The position numbers and the translations under genes are program-made. Below, in pieces: positions 8,424-17,101 of a DNA stretch of 64,000 nucleotides. Under the pieces are notes generated by a model that was not told where the DNA came from, made no database searches, and saw only the letters and a list, made by a program, of their open reading frames with translations. The stretch's first letter is position 1, and each line of letters begins with the position of its first letter. The stretch comes from Thermohalobaculum sp039028795 (lineage in GTDB: Bacteria > Pseudomonadota > Alphaproteobacteria > Rhodobacterales > Rhodobacteraceae): the NCBI GenBank assembly GCA_039028795.1, contig JBCCHJ010000010.1, positions 50,475 through 114,474 of the forward strand, in the 5' to 3' direction.

Positions 8424-9326
8424 ATGTCTGATCTCAGCGCATGGATCCTGTCTGTGGAAGGCACTGAAACCGGGCGCCAAGCCGCGCTGATCCTGGCGCT
8501 TGTCGCGGCCGTCGCACATGCATCGCTTGGTGCAATGCAGAAGGGCCGTTTCGACCCCTGGCTCAGCCGGGGCGCCATCGATTTATGGGTTGGTGCTCTT
8601 TCTTTGCCACTTGCAATTTTCGTCGTCCCATTCCCCGGAAACGACCTATTAGTGCTATTTCCCGGCATGATGGTCATACATCTGGCCTATAAGTGGGTGC
8701 TGGCGATGGCCTATACGCGCGGCGCATTCACCGCAGTTTACCCAGTCGTACGAGGCACCGGCCCCCTTGCAACCGTGCTGTTTGCAGGCTTGGTTTTCGG
8801 CGAGTTTTTCACGCCCGGACAATGGACCGGCGTCGCTATACTTTGCGGCGGGATCTTCGCCCTGGCAGGATTTAATCTGGCCAACGAAAAGATCGATCCA
8901 GCCACCCTGCGCATGGCGTTGGCTTTGGCTGTTCTAACAGGCCTAATAACTGCGGTTTACACGGTTTACGACGCTTTCGCGATCCGCACAGCAGTCGATC
9001 CGCTGACCTTCATCGTGTGGTTCTTCCTGCTGGAAGCAGTACTCTTTCCGGCCCTGCTTTGGAACCGATGGCGCGTGGCAGGACCCGCCTTGCGTCCATT
9101 GTTCATTCGCGGCTTTTTTGGCGCCTTCATCGCCTATATATCCTTTGCATCCATCTTCCTGGCTACGCGGCTGGATAAGGTCGGAGAAGCAGCGGCATTG
9201 CGCGAAACATCGGTGATCTTTGCGGCCCTAATTGGCTGGCTGATCCTCGGGGAAAAGATCGGCCTGATCCGCGCTTTTCTGATGGTCGTGATCGCAGCAG
9301 GGGCAGTTCTGGTGGAGTTCGGGTGA
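8424..9326 (+). CDS. EamA/DMT-family membrane transporter
   Basis: A 300-residue inner-membrane protein with about ten hydrophobic segments in two repeated halves, the EamA (drug/metabolite transporter) layout. Each half ends with the typical short helix pairs (GPLATVLFAGLVFGEFFTPGQWTGVAILCGG-type in half one, WLILGEKIGLIRAFLMVVIAAG in half two). Members of the family export amino acids, nucleobases or drugs; the substrate cannot be predicted. It begins 12 bases after hisG and could be co-transcribed with it, but a histidine link is only a guess. Confidence 0.88.
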   Translation: MSDLSAWILSVEGTETGRQAALILALVAAVAHASLGAMQKGRFDPWLSRGAIDLWVGALSLPLAIFVVPFPGNDLLVLFPGMMVIHLAYKWVLAMAYTRGAFTAVYPVVRGTGPLATVLFAGLVFGEFFTPGQWTGVAILCGGIFALAGFNLANEKIDPATLRMALALAVLTGLITAVYTVYDAFAIRTAVDPLTFIVWFFLLEAVLFPALLWNRWRVAGPALRPLFIRGFFGAFIAYISFASIFLATRLDKVGEAAALRETSVIFAALIGWLILGEKIGLIRAFLMVVIAAGAVLVEFG

Positions 9327-9420
9327 CACGCCGTGGTTGCATTGTTTTCTTAGCGGCACATTCTGTCGCACAATCACAGCAACTGATGACGCAACAGCTA
9401 AGGGATTGTATCAGGCGCGC

Positions 9421-10062
9421 ATGACAACGACCGACAAACAAGAGATTAATCCGGTCCTGAAGCTGCTGCTGGAAATCGGCCCGCTTGCTGTTTTCTTCCT
9501 TACCTTCCGGTATGGCGAAGACATTCTGGCAAACCCGATGCTATTCAGCGGGCTGGAAATGGCAACCGGATCAGATGCGTTGCGCGGACAATCCGGACCT
9601 GTCTTCGTCGCTACGGCATCCTTCATGGTTGCTATTGCAGTGTCGCTGACGGCATCCTGGTTTCTGACTAGGTCATTGCCTAAAATGGCCGTTGTGACCG
9701 CATTCGTTGTTGTCATTTTCGGCGGGCTAACCCTTTGGTTACAAGACGAAACTTTCATCAAAATGAAGCCTACAATCGTCAATGGAATCTTTGCGTTGAT
9801 CCTGGGCTTTGGCCTGCTCCAGGGACGCAGTTACCTGAAGTATCTGATGGGCGATGCGCTTCCGTTAACCGACCAAGGATGGATGATCTTCACTGGACGC
9901 TGGGTGATGTTCTTCATATTTCTCGCCATCCTGAACGAGATTGTCTGGCGCACGCAAACGACTGAAGATTGGGTCACCTTCAAGACCTTCGCGAACCTGC
10001 CGTTGACCTTGGCGTTCGTTGCGTTTCACTGGCCCTTCCTACAACGGCATTCGACCGAGTAG
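9421..10062 (+). CDS. yciB: Inner membrane septation protein A (YciB/IspZ family)
   Basis: A 213-residue membrane protein of the YciB family, linked in other bacteria to septation and cell-envelope synthesis through contacts with division and elongation proteins. The conserved start (NPVLKLLLEIGPLAVFFLTF) follows a short polar head; about six membrane segments and the conserved WMIFTGRWVMFFIFLAILNEIVWR block are visible. I start it at ATG 9421 (MTTTDKQEIN); an upstream in-frame start at 9337 would add 28 residues with no family match. Confidence 0.9.
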   Translation: MTTTDKQEINPVLKLLLEIGPLAVFFLTFRYGEDILANPMLFSGLEMATGSDALRGQSGPVFVATASFMVAIAVSLTASWFLTRSLPKMAVVTAFVVVIFGGLTLWLQDETFIKMKPTIVNGIFALILGFGLLQGRSYLKYLMGDALPLTDQGWMIFTGRWVMFFIFLAILNEIVWRTQTTEDWVTFKTFANLPLTLAFVAFHWPFLQRHSTE

Positions 10063-10071
10063 CAGCGGGGG

Positions 10072-10635
10072 TCAGTCAACGGGCCGGATCGACTCGCGGT
10101 CTCCCTTGGGTAGATTCGCAAACATTTCCGATATTGATTTCCCCAAAATCGGATGCACCCAACAAGGTGCGACATCTTGTGCAGGTCCCAGAACAAAGGC
10201 CCGCTCGTGCATGCGCGGATGCGGCAGAATCAGCTGGTCAGGCGCATGAATAACGCCGTTTTCTGCCTTGGCTTCCATCCACGAAACCATTGCCGATTTA
10301 TCGGGCAGAATTTTCTGCCCACGCGCTAAGAAATCCAAGTCGAGGCTCCGAGGACCCCAGCGACGACCCCTACTGCGTCCGAATTTCGCTTCAACCCTAT
10401 GAAGAATTGGCAAAATTTCAGGTGTCGGTAATTCGGTGTCGATCAAGGCAACTGCATTAACAAATTCAGGCCCGCTGCCAGGCGGCCAAGCTGGGGTCAC
10501 GAAAATTCGACTAAAGTCGCGAATTGAAACTGGATGGTTTTGTGCTAAGTCGGCAGCCGACGCCTGGATGGTCGACGTAGGATCGGACTCGCCCGCCGGA
10601 AGATTGGCACCGAAGGCGACTAGTAAGCCGGTCAT
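10072..10635 (-). CDS. folK: 2-amino-4-hydroxy-6-hydroxymethyldihydropteridine pyrophosphokinase
   Basis: Transfers pyrophosphate from ATP to hydroxymethyl-dihydropterin in folate biosynthesis, cytoplasmic. The 187-residue protein has the FGANL start, the E-x-x-F/Y-GR segment (VEAKFGRSRGRRWGPRSLDLDF, with the DLD Mg2+-binding aspartates) and the HPRMHERAFVLGP signature. It converges with yciB and diverges from the NYN gene at 10767; in relatives folK, the NYN gene and the UDG gene also sit together. The 131 bases between folK and the NYN gene carry promoters for both directions, not resolvable by eye. Confidence 0.94.
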   Translation of the reverse strand: MTGLLVAFGANLPAGESDPTSTIQASAADLAQNHPVSIRDFSRIFVTPAWPPGSGPEFVNAVALIDTELPTPEILPILHRVEAKFGRSRGRRWGPRSLDLDFLARGQKILPDKSAMVSWMEAKAENGVIHAPDQLILPHPRMHERAFVLGPAQDVAPCWVHPILGKSISEMFANLPKGDRESIRPVD

Positions 10636-10766
10636 ATTTTCGTCACTACGGGCATAGACATGACAGGCTCATGGGCTTAGTTAGCGCCTCGTACCGTAGA
10701 TTACGGTCCCCGAGTATGAGTGCGTTTCTTCCCGGTTCAGAGGCCGGAGGCAAGTAGAGGAATAAC

Positions 10767-11369
10767 ATGTTCTATCGCGATGAACGATTGGCTTTGTTTA
10801 TAGACGGGTCGAATCTGTACGCAGCGACGAAGGCGCTGGGGTTCGACATCGATTATAAACTGCTTCGATCAGAATTTATGCGCCGCGGAAAAATGGTACG
10901 CGCGTTCTACTACACAGCTCTGATCGAGAATGAAGAATATTCGCCTATCCGGCCGTTGGTCGACTGGCTGGATTACAACGGGTTCACCCTAGTTACCAAG
11001 CCTGCGAAAGAATTCACGGACTCCACAGGCCGCCGGAAGATCAAAGGGAACATGGATATCGAACTTTCCGTCGACGCGATGGAAATGGCTGACCATGTCG
11101 AACATATCGTTCTGTTCTCTGGCGATGGCGACTTCCGCAGCTTGGTTGCCGCACTGCAGCGTAAGGGCGTGAGGGTCTCGGTCGTGTCCACCATTAGGTC
11201 GCAACCACCTATGATTGCCGATGATTTGCGCCGCCAGGCAGACAATTTCATAGAATTGGAAGAATTAAAGGATGTAATCGGCAGGCCGCCACGTCCAATG
11301 CCTGGGCCACATGATGACGACCCTGTCGCTGAAGAAGAAGATCAAGTTTCCGCCGCAGACGCCGAGTGA
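10767..11369 (+). CDS. NYN domain protein (LabA/DUF88 family)
   Basis: A 200-residue protein with a PIN-like NYN fold, predicted metal-dependent RNase. Acidic residues that would bind metal are visible: D13 and N16 in LFIDGSNLYAATK, the aspartate in KGNMDIELSVDAMEM, and the paired aspartates in LFSGDGDFRSLV. The tail is acidic and probably disordered. A good ribosome site (AGAGG) precedes ATG at 10767. The 3' end overlaps the following UDG gene by 59 bases in another frame, an arrangement that makes translational coupling likely. RNA target unknown. Confidence 0.92.
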   Translation: MFYRDERLALFIDGSNLYAATKALGFDIDYKLLRSEFMRRGKMVRAFYYTALIENEEYSPIRPLVDWLDYNGFTLVTKPAKEFTDSTGRRKIKGNMDIELSVDAMEMADHVEHIVLFSGDGDFRSLVAALQRKGVRVSVVSTIRSQPPMIADDLRRQADNFIELEELKDVIGRPPRPMPGPHDDDPVAEEEDQVSAADAE

Positions 11370-12012
11370 TCTGCCCAAGCGCCTTTTCGAAGCGCCGCTT
11401 GATTGTCCCCTTTGTCCACGCCTTGCGGCCTACCGCAAGGCGCTTAGGGCTGAAAGCCCCGATTGGTTCAACAATCCGGTCCCCAGCTTCGGGGATGAGA
11501 CTGCACGACTGCTGATCGTCGGACTGGCCCCCGGCGTAAGGGGGGCGAACCGGACGGGACGTGTCTTTACCGGGGATTTTGCCGGCGAGCTGCTTTTCAA
11601 CACTTTGCGGAAATACGGCTTCGCCACAGGTGATGCCGGCCAAACCCCAGGCGACACTTTGCAACTGACAGATTGCATGGTGACCAATGCCGTGCGCTGC
11701 GTTCCCCCACAAAATAAGCCTATCGGGCCTGAAGTGAACGCGTGCCGGCAGTTTCTGGAACACCGGATCAAGGCGCTGCCGCAACTTACCTCGATCGTGA
11801 CACTGGGAAAAATTGCCCATGACAGCACGATCCGCGCTTTGGGCGGACGGCTGAAGAACCACCCGTTCGGGCATGGCAATACAACAGTGCTGAAAACCTA
11901 TGCCATCACTGCCAGCTATCATTGCTCTCGCTACAACACGAATACCGGACGGCTGACTGAAACGATGTTCGAGTCGATCTTTGCCTCGGTCCGCAGGGCA
12001 CTGAATACCTGA
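11311..12012 (+). CDS. Type 5 uracil-DNA glycosylase (UdgB-like)
   Basis: Iron-sulfur uracil-DNA glycosylase of family 5, removing uracil and some deaminated purines from DNA. The 233-residue protein has four cysteines expected for a 4Fe-4S cluster (CPLCPRL near the start; C in TDCMVTNAVRC and NACRQF), motif A GLAPGVRGANRTGR at about 71-84, which lacks the Asp/Asn water-activating residue as in family 5, and motif B SYHCSRYNTNTGRL. Two adjacent ATGs at 11311 and 11314 are possible; both lie within the NYN gene. A later start would lose the first cluster cysteines. Confidence 0.93.
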   Translation: MMTTLSLKKKIKFPPQTPSDLPKRLFEAPLDCPLCPRLAAYRKALRAESPDWFNNPVPSFGDETARLLIVGLAPGVRGANRTGRVFTGDFAGELLFNTLRKYGFATGDAGQTPGDTLQLTDCMVTNAVRCVPPQNKPIGPEVNACRQFLEHRIKALPQLTSIVTLGKIAHDSTIRALGGRLKNHPFGHGNTTVLKTYAITASYHCSRYNTNTGRLTETMFESIFASVRRALNT

Positions 12013-12097
12013 TATTGCAGCATCGGGTCGCGGAACGTCTTGCCATGTCGGCCGCACCGATGCATGGCAAGAACATTCAGATCAGAGGGCTCCAGGC

Positions 12098-12841
12098 ATG
12101 TCAGTTTCGGGAATGAAGGTTCTGGTTACCGGCGCATCCAGCGGCATCGGCGCCCACATCGCTCAGTTTCTAGTTGGTGCTGGCGCTCAGGTCGTGGTCG
12201 CGGCACGTCGGATCCAGGCATTGGAGCAGTTTGTCGACGAGGCGGGCGACAGCGCCCATGCCGTCCAGATGGATGTGACCAATCCTGACCAAGTGATCGC
12301 AGGTACCCAGGAAGCGGCACGTCTGATGGGCGGTTTGGATGGACTGTTCGCAAACGCCGGGATTTCCTGGGGCGGCCCTGCAACCAATATGTCAGAGCAG
12401 GATTGGACCAATTTAATCGACGTCAATCTGAATGGCGTCTTCAGAACGTGCCGCGCAGCCGCGCCGATAATGGCCCAAGGCGGCGGTGGCGCCATCGTAT
12501 CCACATCCTCGATGGCCGCATTCCGGCCAGGTGCCGCCATCGCCGCCTATGCAACGTCAAAGGCCGGGGTCGTGCATCTGACCAGAAGCCTGGCTCTGGA
12601 ATGGGCCCCTATGAATATCCGCGTCAACGCCATTGCGCCCGGATATTTCCCGACCGAGATGACCAGCCCATTCCTGGACTCGGACAAAGGCCCGAAATTG
12701 GCCAGCGCCATTCCCATGGGCCGGTTTGGTAACCTGCCCGAACTGGAAGGACCGATCGAGCTGCTGCTAGGATCGCGTGGCTCTTTCATCACGGGCGTCA
12801 CTTTGCCGGTCGATGGCGGCCATTTCTGCCAGTCGATCTGA
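12098..12841 (+). CDS. SDR-family NAD(P)-dependent oxidoreductase
   Basis: Classical short-chain dehydrogenase of 247 residues. The cofactor-binding motif TGASSGIG is at 11-18, NAG in LFANAGIS, and the catalytic Tyr151 and Lys155 are in AYATSK, with the Ser in the preceding strand (IVSTSSMAA). Arg at the end of the second strand (VVVAARR) suggests NADPH. The protein ends with the normal GVTLPVDGGH segment. Substrate unknown; gluconate- or acyl-type dehydrogenases share this pattern. It converges with the TIR gene with only six bases between the stop codons. Confidence 0.92.
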   Translation: MSVSGMKVLVTGASSGIGAHIAQFLVGAGAQVVVAARRIQALEQFVDEAGDSAHAVQMDVTNPDQVIAGTQEAARLMGGLDGLFANAGISWGGPATNMSEQDWTNLIDVNLNGVFRTCRAAAPIMAQGGGGAIVSTSSMAAFRPGAAIAAYATSKAGVVHLTRSLALEWAPMNIRVNAIAPGYFPTEMTSPFLDSDKGPKLASAIPMGRFGNLPELEGPIELLLGSRGSFITGVTLPVDGGHFCQSI

Positions 12842-12847
12842 CGCGCC

Positions 12848-13732
12848 TCAGGTTTCGGAGCTTTTCTTGATCGGCGAGACAAGCGCGATGATCAGTCCGA
12901 TGACCGATCCAATGATCGCGAAACCAATCCCCAATTCAACTGTACCGCTGATAACAATCCCAGCGAAAAACCCGATCAAAGCGGAACCTAACGCATGTTC
13001 GCCAAGGCCGTACTTTTCAACTGGCTTTGGATCGTGATCCTGTTTCTGATCGTTCGATGTGTTGGTTGGCTTGGTGAAGGGCGATCCATGGACCTCAAGA
13101 GCTTCTTCGATCTCCCGATCTATTGTCTTCAGCAGATCTCTGCGGTCCTGCAAGGCTTTCAGTACCGACACGGCTTTGTCAGCCTCATGCGCGATCCTTA
13201 GCTTTGACTTTAAGGCAATTACGATAGAGCTCTGGTCTTCCAGGCTCAGTGGCTCGGCGCTGGCGACCTTGTCTTTCAAGCGGTCGAGATCTGACTTTGG
13301 AAGAGGTGGACGGTTTGGTGGTGGATCGGGCATTGGCCCACGATCGCGCATGGCGCCAAACGCGCGCCCTAAAAACAGCCCGCCATCCCGGTGATCACCG
13401 CGATAGTCGACCCATTGGAGGTCGTCCAAACCATCAGGCCAGTCTTCCGTTCGTATCTCACCAGCCACGACCACCGGGAGAACCGGGATGTCCAAATCCC
13501 GAGCGTACTGATATTCGCGCCGAACAGCGATCGAGTGCGTGAACGCCTCGTCGATAGCGACGATCACCACATCGGCGGAGTCAATCTGATCCAGGATCCG
13601 GTCCCACCACGGCTGGCCACCCGGCAGGTTGCGATCCGACAAAGCCTCCAGCCCCAGTTTGCGCAGATCATCAATCAGGTCTTTGACCTGAGCCTCGCTG
13701 GTACGGCTGTAGCTGATGAATACCTTCTTCAC
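12848..13732 (-). CDS. TIR domain protein with C-terminal membrane anchor
   Basis: About 294 residues. Residues 1-130 form a TIR domain: strand A KKVFISYSR, box 2-like DRNLPGGQPWWDRI, and S67 with E73 in the THSIAVRREYQYA helix, where E73 is at the place of the catalytic glutamate of NAD-cleaving TIRs. A proline-rich linker follows (PMPDPPPNRPPLP), then a charged helical region, about 30 polar residues, and two hydrophobic segments near the C-terminus (IGFFAGIVISGTVELGIGF and AIIGSVIGLIIALV). Bacterial TIR proteins are often antiphage NADases or effectors; no partner gene is next to it. GTG at 13732 fits the domain start; ATG at 13753 is an alternative. Confidence 0.88.
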   Translation of the reverse strand: MKKVFISYSRTSEAQVKDLIDDLRKLGLEALSDRNLPGGQPWWDRILDQIDSADVVIVAIDEAFTHSIAVRREYQYARDLDIPVLPVVVAGEIRTEDWPDGLDDLQWVDYRGDHRDGGLFLGRAFGAMRDRGPMPDPPPNRPPLPKSDLDRLKDKVASAEPLSLEDQSSIVIALKSKLRIAHEADKAVSVLKALQDRRDLLKTIDREIEEALEVHGSPFTKPTNTSNDQKQDHDPKPVEKYGLGEHALGSALIGFFAGIVISGTVELGIGFAIIGSVIGLIIALVSPIKKSSET

Positions 13733-13826
13733 AGCAGAATCGCCCCAAAGCATACAATCCAAAGCACGCATCTCTGGTTGCTAGTATACCTTAAGGTGAG
13801 CGATCCTGCCAAACGCTCGGTCAGAT

Positions 13827-14243
13827 CTATTCCGCCGCTTGAACTTCCGGTGCCTCGACGATCTTGGTAGCGAAATCCGCCGGTGTGACTATTTCCAATA
13901 CTTCGAAGTCGTCGGAACAAGCGACTTCGCGGTGTCGGATCATTGGTTTCTGCAGGATACAATCGCCCTTACGGATCGTACGCTCACCCTGACCTTCATA
14001 TTCGAATGTCGCCCAGCCATTCAGCACATAGACCAGCTGAAAATCGCACTCGTGGATGTGCCATTGCTGCACTTCATCTGGCGCGGTCTTGCCGTTGTGA
14101 CGGATCACATGGGCGACGACATCGCCCTTTGTACCCTCTTTAATGCCCAGATCGCGGTATTCGAAGATTTCGCGCAAGCCTGGCGTCCAATTTGCGCCCT
14201 CGGCCTGATTGTGAACAAAAGTCCAATGGCTACGGTCTTCCAT
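13827..14243 (-). CDS. Cupin-domain protein
   Basis: A 138-residue single-domain cupin. The first cupin motif is seen as HIHECDFQLVYVLNGWATFEYEGQ, with two His as metal ligands and no clear Glu of the standard motif, and the second as GDCILQKPMIRHREV. Small cupins of this kind serve as isomerases, dioxygenases or sensors; the reaction is not predictable. ATG at 14243 has a strong ribosome site (GGGAGG). The gene is alone, between the TIR gene and a divergent DUF2147 gene. Confidence 0.85.
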   Translation of the reverse strand: MEDRSHWTFVHNQAEGANWTPGLREIFEYRDLGIKEGTKGDVVAHVIRHNGKTAPDEVQQWHIHECDFQLVYVLNGWATFEYEGQGERTIRKGDCILQKPMIRHREVACSDDFEVLEIVTPADFATKIVEAPEVQAAE

Positions 14244-14392
14244 GGCGTGGTCCTCCCTGATTTTTCCAGTGAAACGCTATCAGATCGCCGTGCAACAGCA
14301 TAGCAAGTTGCCGCAACGGCATCTGTTGACCTGCCCGTTAGATGCACGCGATATTCGGAGTTTAGGGGTTGGGAAAACAAAGGAGACCGATG

Positions 14393-14806
14393 ATGCGTAT
14401 CCTGGTCATGGCCGCCGGAGCAGCGATTTTTTCGACAAACGCTTTTGCGAGTGATGTCTTCGGGCTGTGGAAGAGCGCCGTGAACGACAATGGCGGCTTC
14501 ATCCATGTTGAAATCGGCCCTTGCGCCAGTGACGGCGCCAAGGTCTGCGGCGTCATCAAAGACGCGTTCAACGTGGTTCCTGAGAATCTGGATACCGCAC
14601 GACGGGATGAACTGGTCGGCAAGACGATCATCGCGGACATGGTGCCCGACGGCGCAAACGAATGGGGCGACGGCACCATCTGGGCGCCGGACGATGACAA
14701 AACATATGATTCCAATATGGAGCTATCGGGCAACAAGCTGGAAGTGTCCGGCTGTGTCCTGGGCGGTATCATCTGCCGTGGGCAGGGCTGGACGCGGCTG
14801 CCTTAA
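14393..14806 (+). CDS. DUF2147 secreted protein
   Basis: About 137 residues with a signal peptide (MRILVMAAGAAIFSTNAFAS) and the DUF2147 pattern: FGLWKSAVNDNGGFIHVEIGPC near the start, CGVIKDAF, and the C-terminal LEVSGCVLGGIICRGQGWTR. Predicted periplasmic, function unknown; relatives in proteobacteria are small beta-rich proteins. ATG 14393 lies seven bases after AGGAG; ATG 14390 is also possible. Convergent with the YHS gene, with a terminator hairpin between. Confidence 0.88.
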   Translation: MRILVMAAGAAIFSTNAFASDVFGLWKSAVNDNGGFIHVEIGPCASDGAKVCGVIKDAFNVVPENLDTARRDELVGKTIIADMVPDGANEWGDGTIWAPDDDKTYDSNMELSGNKLEVSGCVLGGIICRGQGWTRLP

Positions 14807-14823
14807 GCTTTGATTTGATCGCG

Positions 14824-14845
14824 AGGCCGGGCTCAGGCCCGGCTA
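14824..14845. terminator. Bidirectional terminator hairpin
   Basis: Perfect stem GCCGGGC / GCCCGGC around loop TCAG at 14826-14843, extendable by A-T pairs at both ends, in the 46 bases between two convergent stop codons. Only a weak T run follows, so efficiency is uncertain. Confidence 0.55.
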
Positions 14846-14852
14846 AATAGCG

Positions 14853-15311
14853 TCAGCCTTGAACCAATATGCCTGGCCATTGTTCATTGGCCTCTGCGAT
14901 GAATGTGTGCCGCTTCTTCAGCCAGCGCCTGTGGATTTCCATGTTCAGGTTCAGATAGAGCTTATCGTCAAAGATCCGGAAGATCGTCGGATTGATTGGA
15001 CGCGCCCAACCCTTCGCAACGGCCCAGGCACAATACCCGCCGTATTGCGGAGCCCAGCGTTCCGGCTCGGACCGAAAACGAACCAGGTTCGCGGGCGTTG
15101 AGAACAGCCATTTCGCACCCTTCCACTCCATGGATAGGGCCGGGTTACCTTTCATCGGCTTACGCTGAACGTGGTAAGCGACGCTGTCATAGCCCTTCAG
15201 CGCACGGCCTTGCAGGTCCATATAGATTTCGCTTTTGTCTGCGGCGACTGCGGCGTGCGGCGCAAGCAAGGCCGCAGCAGAGCCGGTAAGAAGAGTACGG
15301 CGCGAAAGCAT
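14853..15311 (-). CDS. YHS-domain protein with Tat-type signal
   Basis: A 152-residue protein with a twin-arginine-like export signal (MLSRRTLLTGSAAALLAP, cut after AVAA). The mature part has the YHS pattern: LKGYDSVAYHVQRKPMKGNPALSMEWKGAKWLFSTPANLVRF followed by YGGYCAWAVAKGW. YHS domains are thought to bind metal, often copper or iron. The start ATG at 15311 is preceded by GAGGTGAG; an extension upstream has no support. Role unknown. Confidence 0.86.
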   Translation of the reverse strand: MLSRRTLLTGSAAALLAPHAAVAADKSEIYMDLQGRALKGYDSVAYHVQRKPMKGNPALSMEWKGAKWLFSTPANLVRFRSEPERWAPQYGGYCAWAVAKGWARPINPTIFRIFDDKLYLNLNMEIHRRWLKKRHTFIAEANEQWPGILVQG

Positions 15312-15456
15312 GATCTCACCTCTGATTTGCTTTGCGGCAGAATAGCCAATTCTTAACATGGCCGAAACCGTCAAACAGCCCGGCCTAGCTTCATCTTCTA
15401 AAAAAATTCAGAGAGTGCGAGATCAGAGCCCTCGCATTGGTCCAAAGGGCCAAACG

Positions 15457-16077
15457 CTAAGGCGTCCAGGCCAGAAAATTCCTGATCAAGCGCAAACCAG
15501 TTTCCTGGCTCTTTTCCGGGTGGAATTGTGTGCCGATCATATTGTCTCGGCCAACAATGGCGGCAACCGTTTGTCCATAATCTACCGAGGCCAGACGATC
15601 ACCATCGCCCACATCGAAGTGGAAAGAGTGCACGAAATAGGCATGCATCCCGGGCGTGATTCCATCCAAGACGGGATGGTCCCCAACTTTCGTCAGGTCG
15701 TTCCAGCCCATGTGCGGGATCTTCAAACCGTCTCCACCGTCCAGCTTGCGCACATCGCCGACGATCCAATCAAAGCCAGGCGTCTCGGCAAATTCCAACC
15801 CCCGGGTCGCCATCAGTTGCATGCCGACGCAAATACCCAGGAATGGCACGCCGGACCTGACCCGCGTTTCGATCGCCTCGAACATTCCGTCCACGGCCAT
15901 CAGTCCTCGGCGGCAATCAGCGAATGCACCAACCCCAGGCAAAACAATCCGATCCGCCTGTGCCACAAGATCCGGATCGGCTGTCACGTGGATCGCCGCG
16001 CCATCCGCCATCCGCTCGAACGCCTTCGCGGCCGATCGAAGATTGCCTGATCCATAATCAATAATGGCCGTCGTCAT
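15457..16077 (-). CDS. hisH: Imidazole glycerol phosphate synthase, glutamine amidotransferase subunit
   Basis: Provides ammonia from glutamine to HisF in step five/six of histidine synthesis. The 206-residue class I amidotransferase has the nucleophile Cys in GICVGMQLM and the His-x-Glu of the triad in FHPEKSQ. Start MTTAIIDYGSGN is at 16077, overlapping the stop of the DUF2628 gene by four bases; upstream in-frame codons would give an Arg-rich extension that is not family-like. The hisF and hisA genes that normally follow are not present downstream here, where the YHS gene lies on the same strand. Confidence 0.96.
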   Translation of the reverse strand: MTTAIIDYGSGNLRSAAKAFERMADGAAIHVTADPDLVAQADRIVLPGVGAFADCRRGLMAVDGMFEAIETRVRSGVPFLGICVGMQLMATRGLEFAETPGFDWIVGDVRKLDGGDGLKIPHMGWNDLTKVGDHPVLDGITPGMHAYFVHSFHFDVGDGDRLASVDYGQTVAAIVGRDNMIGTQFHPEKSQETGLRLIRNFLAWTP

Positions 16078-16418
16078 GCGACGCGCCCATCCAGGAACAG
16101 CTCTTCGGCGCCTTCTTCGGATCCGGCTTGGACCAGACCCACTTCCTGCCATCCGAAGAACTTATGCTCCAACCGCCTGATTTCACCGCCCTCAAAGGCC
16201 AGGATCAACGCGATCCCATAAAGGGCGGGCGACACCCCCAACGGCGAGATCAGCGCCACCGCCAGCAAAATTAGGACGATCGCGCAAAAGACGCCCCACA
16301 GCCGATACCATAGCGCCCAGATGATCGGCAGAAGCAAGGCGAACCAGTCAAAGCGGTCCGAAATTGCCTTTAGTTCCCGACCAGGACGGGAGTGGATCGT
16401 ATAGACTGACAGCTCCAC
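16074..16418 (-). CDS. DUF2628 membrane protein
   Basis: A 114-residue protein starting with ELSVYTIHSRPG, then two or three hydrophobic segments (FALLLPIIWALWYRLWGVFCAIVLILLAVALI and LYGIALILAFEGGEIRR) and an acidic tail. This is the DUF2628 architecture that sits between hisB and hisH in Rhodobacterales. GTG at 16418 immediately follows the hisB stop codon, and the stop overlaps hisH, so it is part of the histidine operon. Function unknown. Confidence 0.88.
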   Translation of the reverse strand: MELSVYTIHSRPGRELKAISDRFDWFALLLPIIWALWYRLWGVFCAIVLILLAVALISPLGVSPALYGIALILAFEGGEIRRLEHKFFGWQEVGLVQAGSEEGAEELFLDGRVA

Positions 16419-17006
16419 CTAAAGCGATCCCTTGGTCGAAGGCACCGCATCCGCCTTACGGGGATCGGTCTCCAATGCTTCGCGCAACGCACGCGCGACG
16501 GCTTTGAACGAAGCCTCGGCCACGTGGTGGGCATTGATCCCATCGACCCGCTCCACATGCAGCGTGATCCCACCATTCATGGCAAAGGCCGTGAAGAACT
16601 CCCGCACCAGTTCTGTGTCAAAGGTGCCGATCTTCGGCGCGGCGAAATCAACCTTCCAGACCGGGAACGGGCGTCCGGACAGGTCCAGCGCCGCACGCAC
16701 CAGGGTATCATCCATCGGCAACAGACAAGACCCGTACCGACGGATGCCCTTCTTGTCACCCATCGCTTCGACCAGGGCCTGACCCAGAACGATGCCCACA
16801 TCTTCCACCGTGTGATGATCATCGATGTGCAGATCACCCTTGGCCCGCACCTTCAGGTCCAGCAACGCATGGCGCGCCAACTGATCCAGCATATGATCAA
16901 AGAACCCAACACCGGTCTGGTTGTCATAGGTACCAGAGCCGTCCAAATTCACCTCGACGGTGATCTCGGTCTCGGCCGTTTTGCGGGTTTTCGTCGCCTG
17001 GCGCAT
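16419..17006 (-). CDS. hisB: Imidazoleglycerol-phosphate dehydratase
   Basis: Dehydrates imidazole glycerol phosphate to imidazole acetol phosphate in histidine synthesis. The 195-residue monofunctional enzyme keeps the manganese-binding His clusters (FFDHMLDQLARH, DDHHTVEDVG, then HHVAEASFK) and the GSL end. ATG at 17006 follows AGGACGGAC. First gene of hisB-DUF2628-hisH, divergent from hslV; the 95 bases between must hold both promoters. Confidence 0.97.
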   Translation of the reverse strand: MRQATKTRKTAETEITVEVNLDGSGTYDNQTGVGFFDHMLDQLARHALLDLKVRAKGDLHIDDHHTVEDVGIVLGQALVEAMGDKKGIRRYGSCLLPMDDTLVRAALDLSGRPFPVWKVDFAAPKIGTFDTELVREFFTAFAMNGGITLHVERVDGINAHHVAEASFKAVARALREALETDPRKADAVPSTKGSL

Positions 17007-17101
17007 GTCCGTCCTCTTCTTTCGGGCCCTCCTATATCGCCCCCAGCCATGGGTAGCAATTCCTGGGCGGTCTGATTAAGTGGGCGGGCAAGGAGACGCA
17101 T

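Noticed and set aside
13059..13870. Plus-strand frames across the TIR gene
   Set aside because: The minus-strand TIR signature (strand A, Glu helix, membrane segments) is clear; the opposite frames have none.
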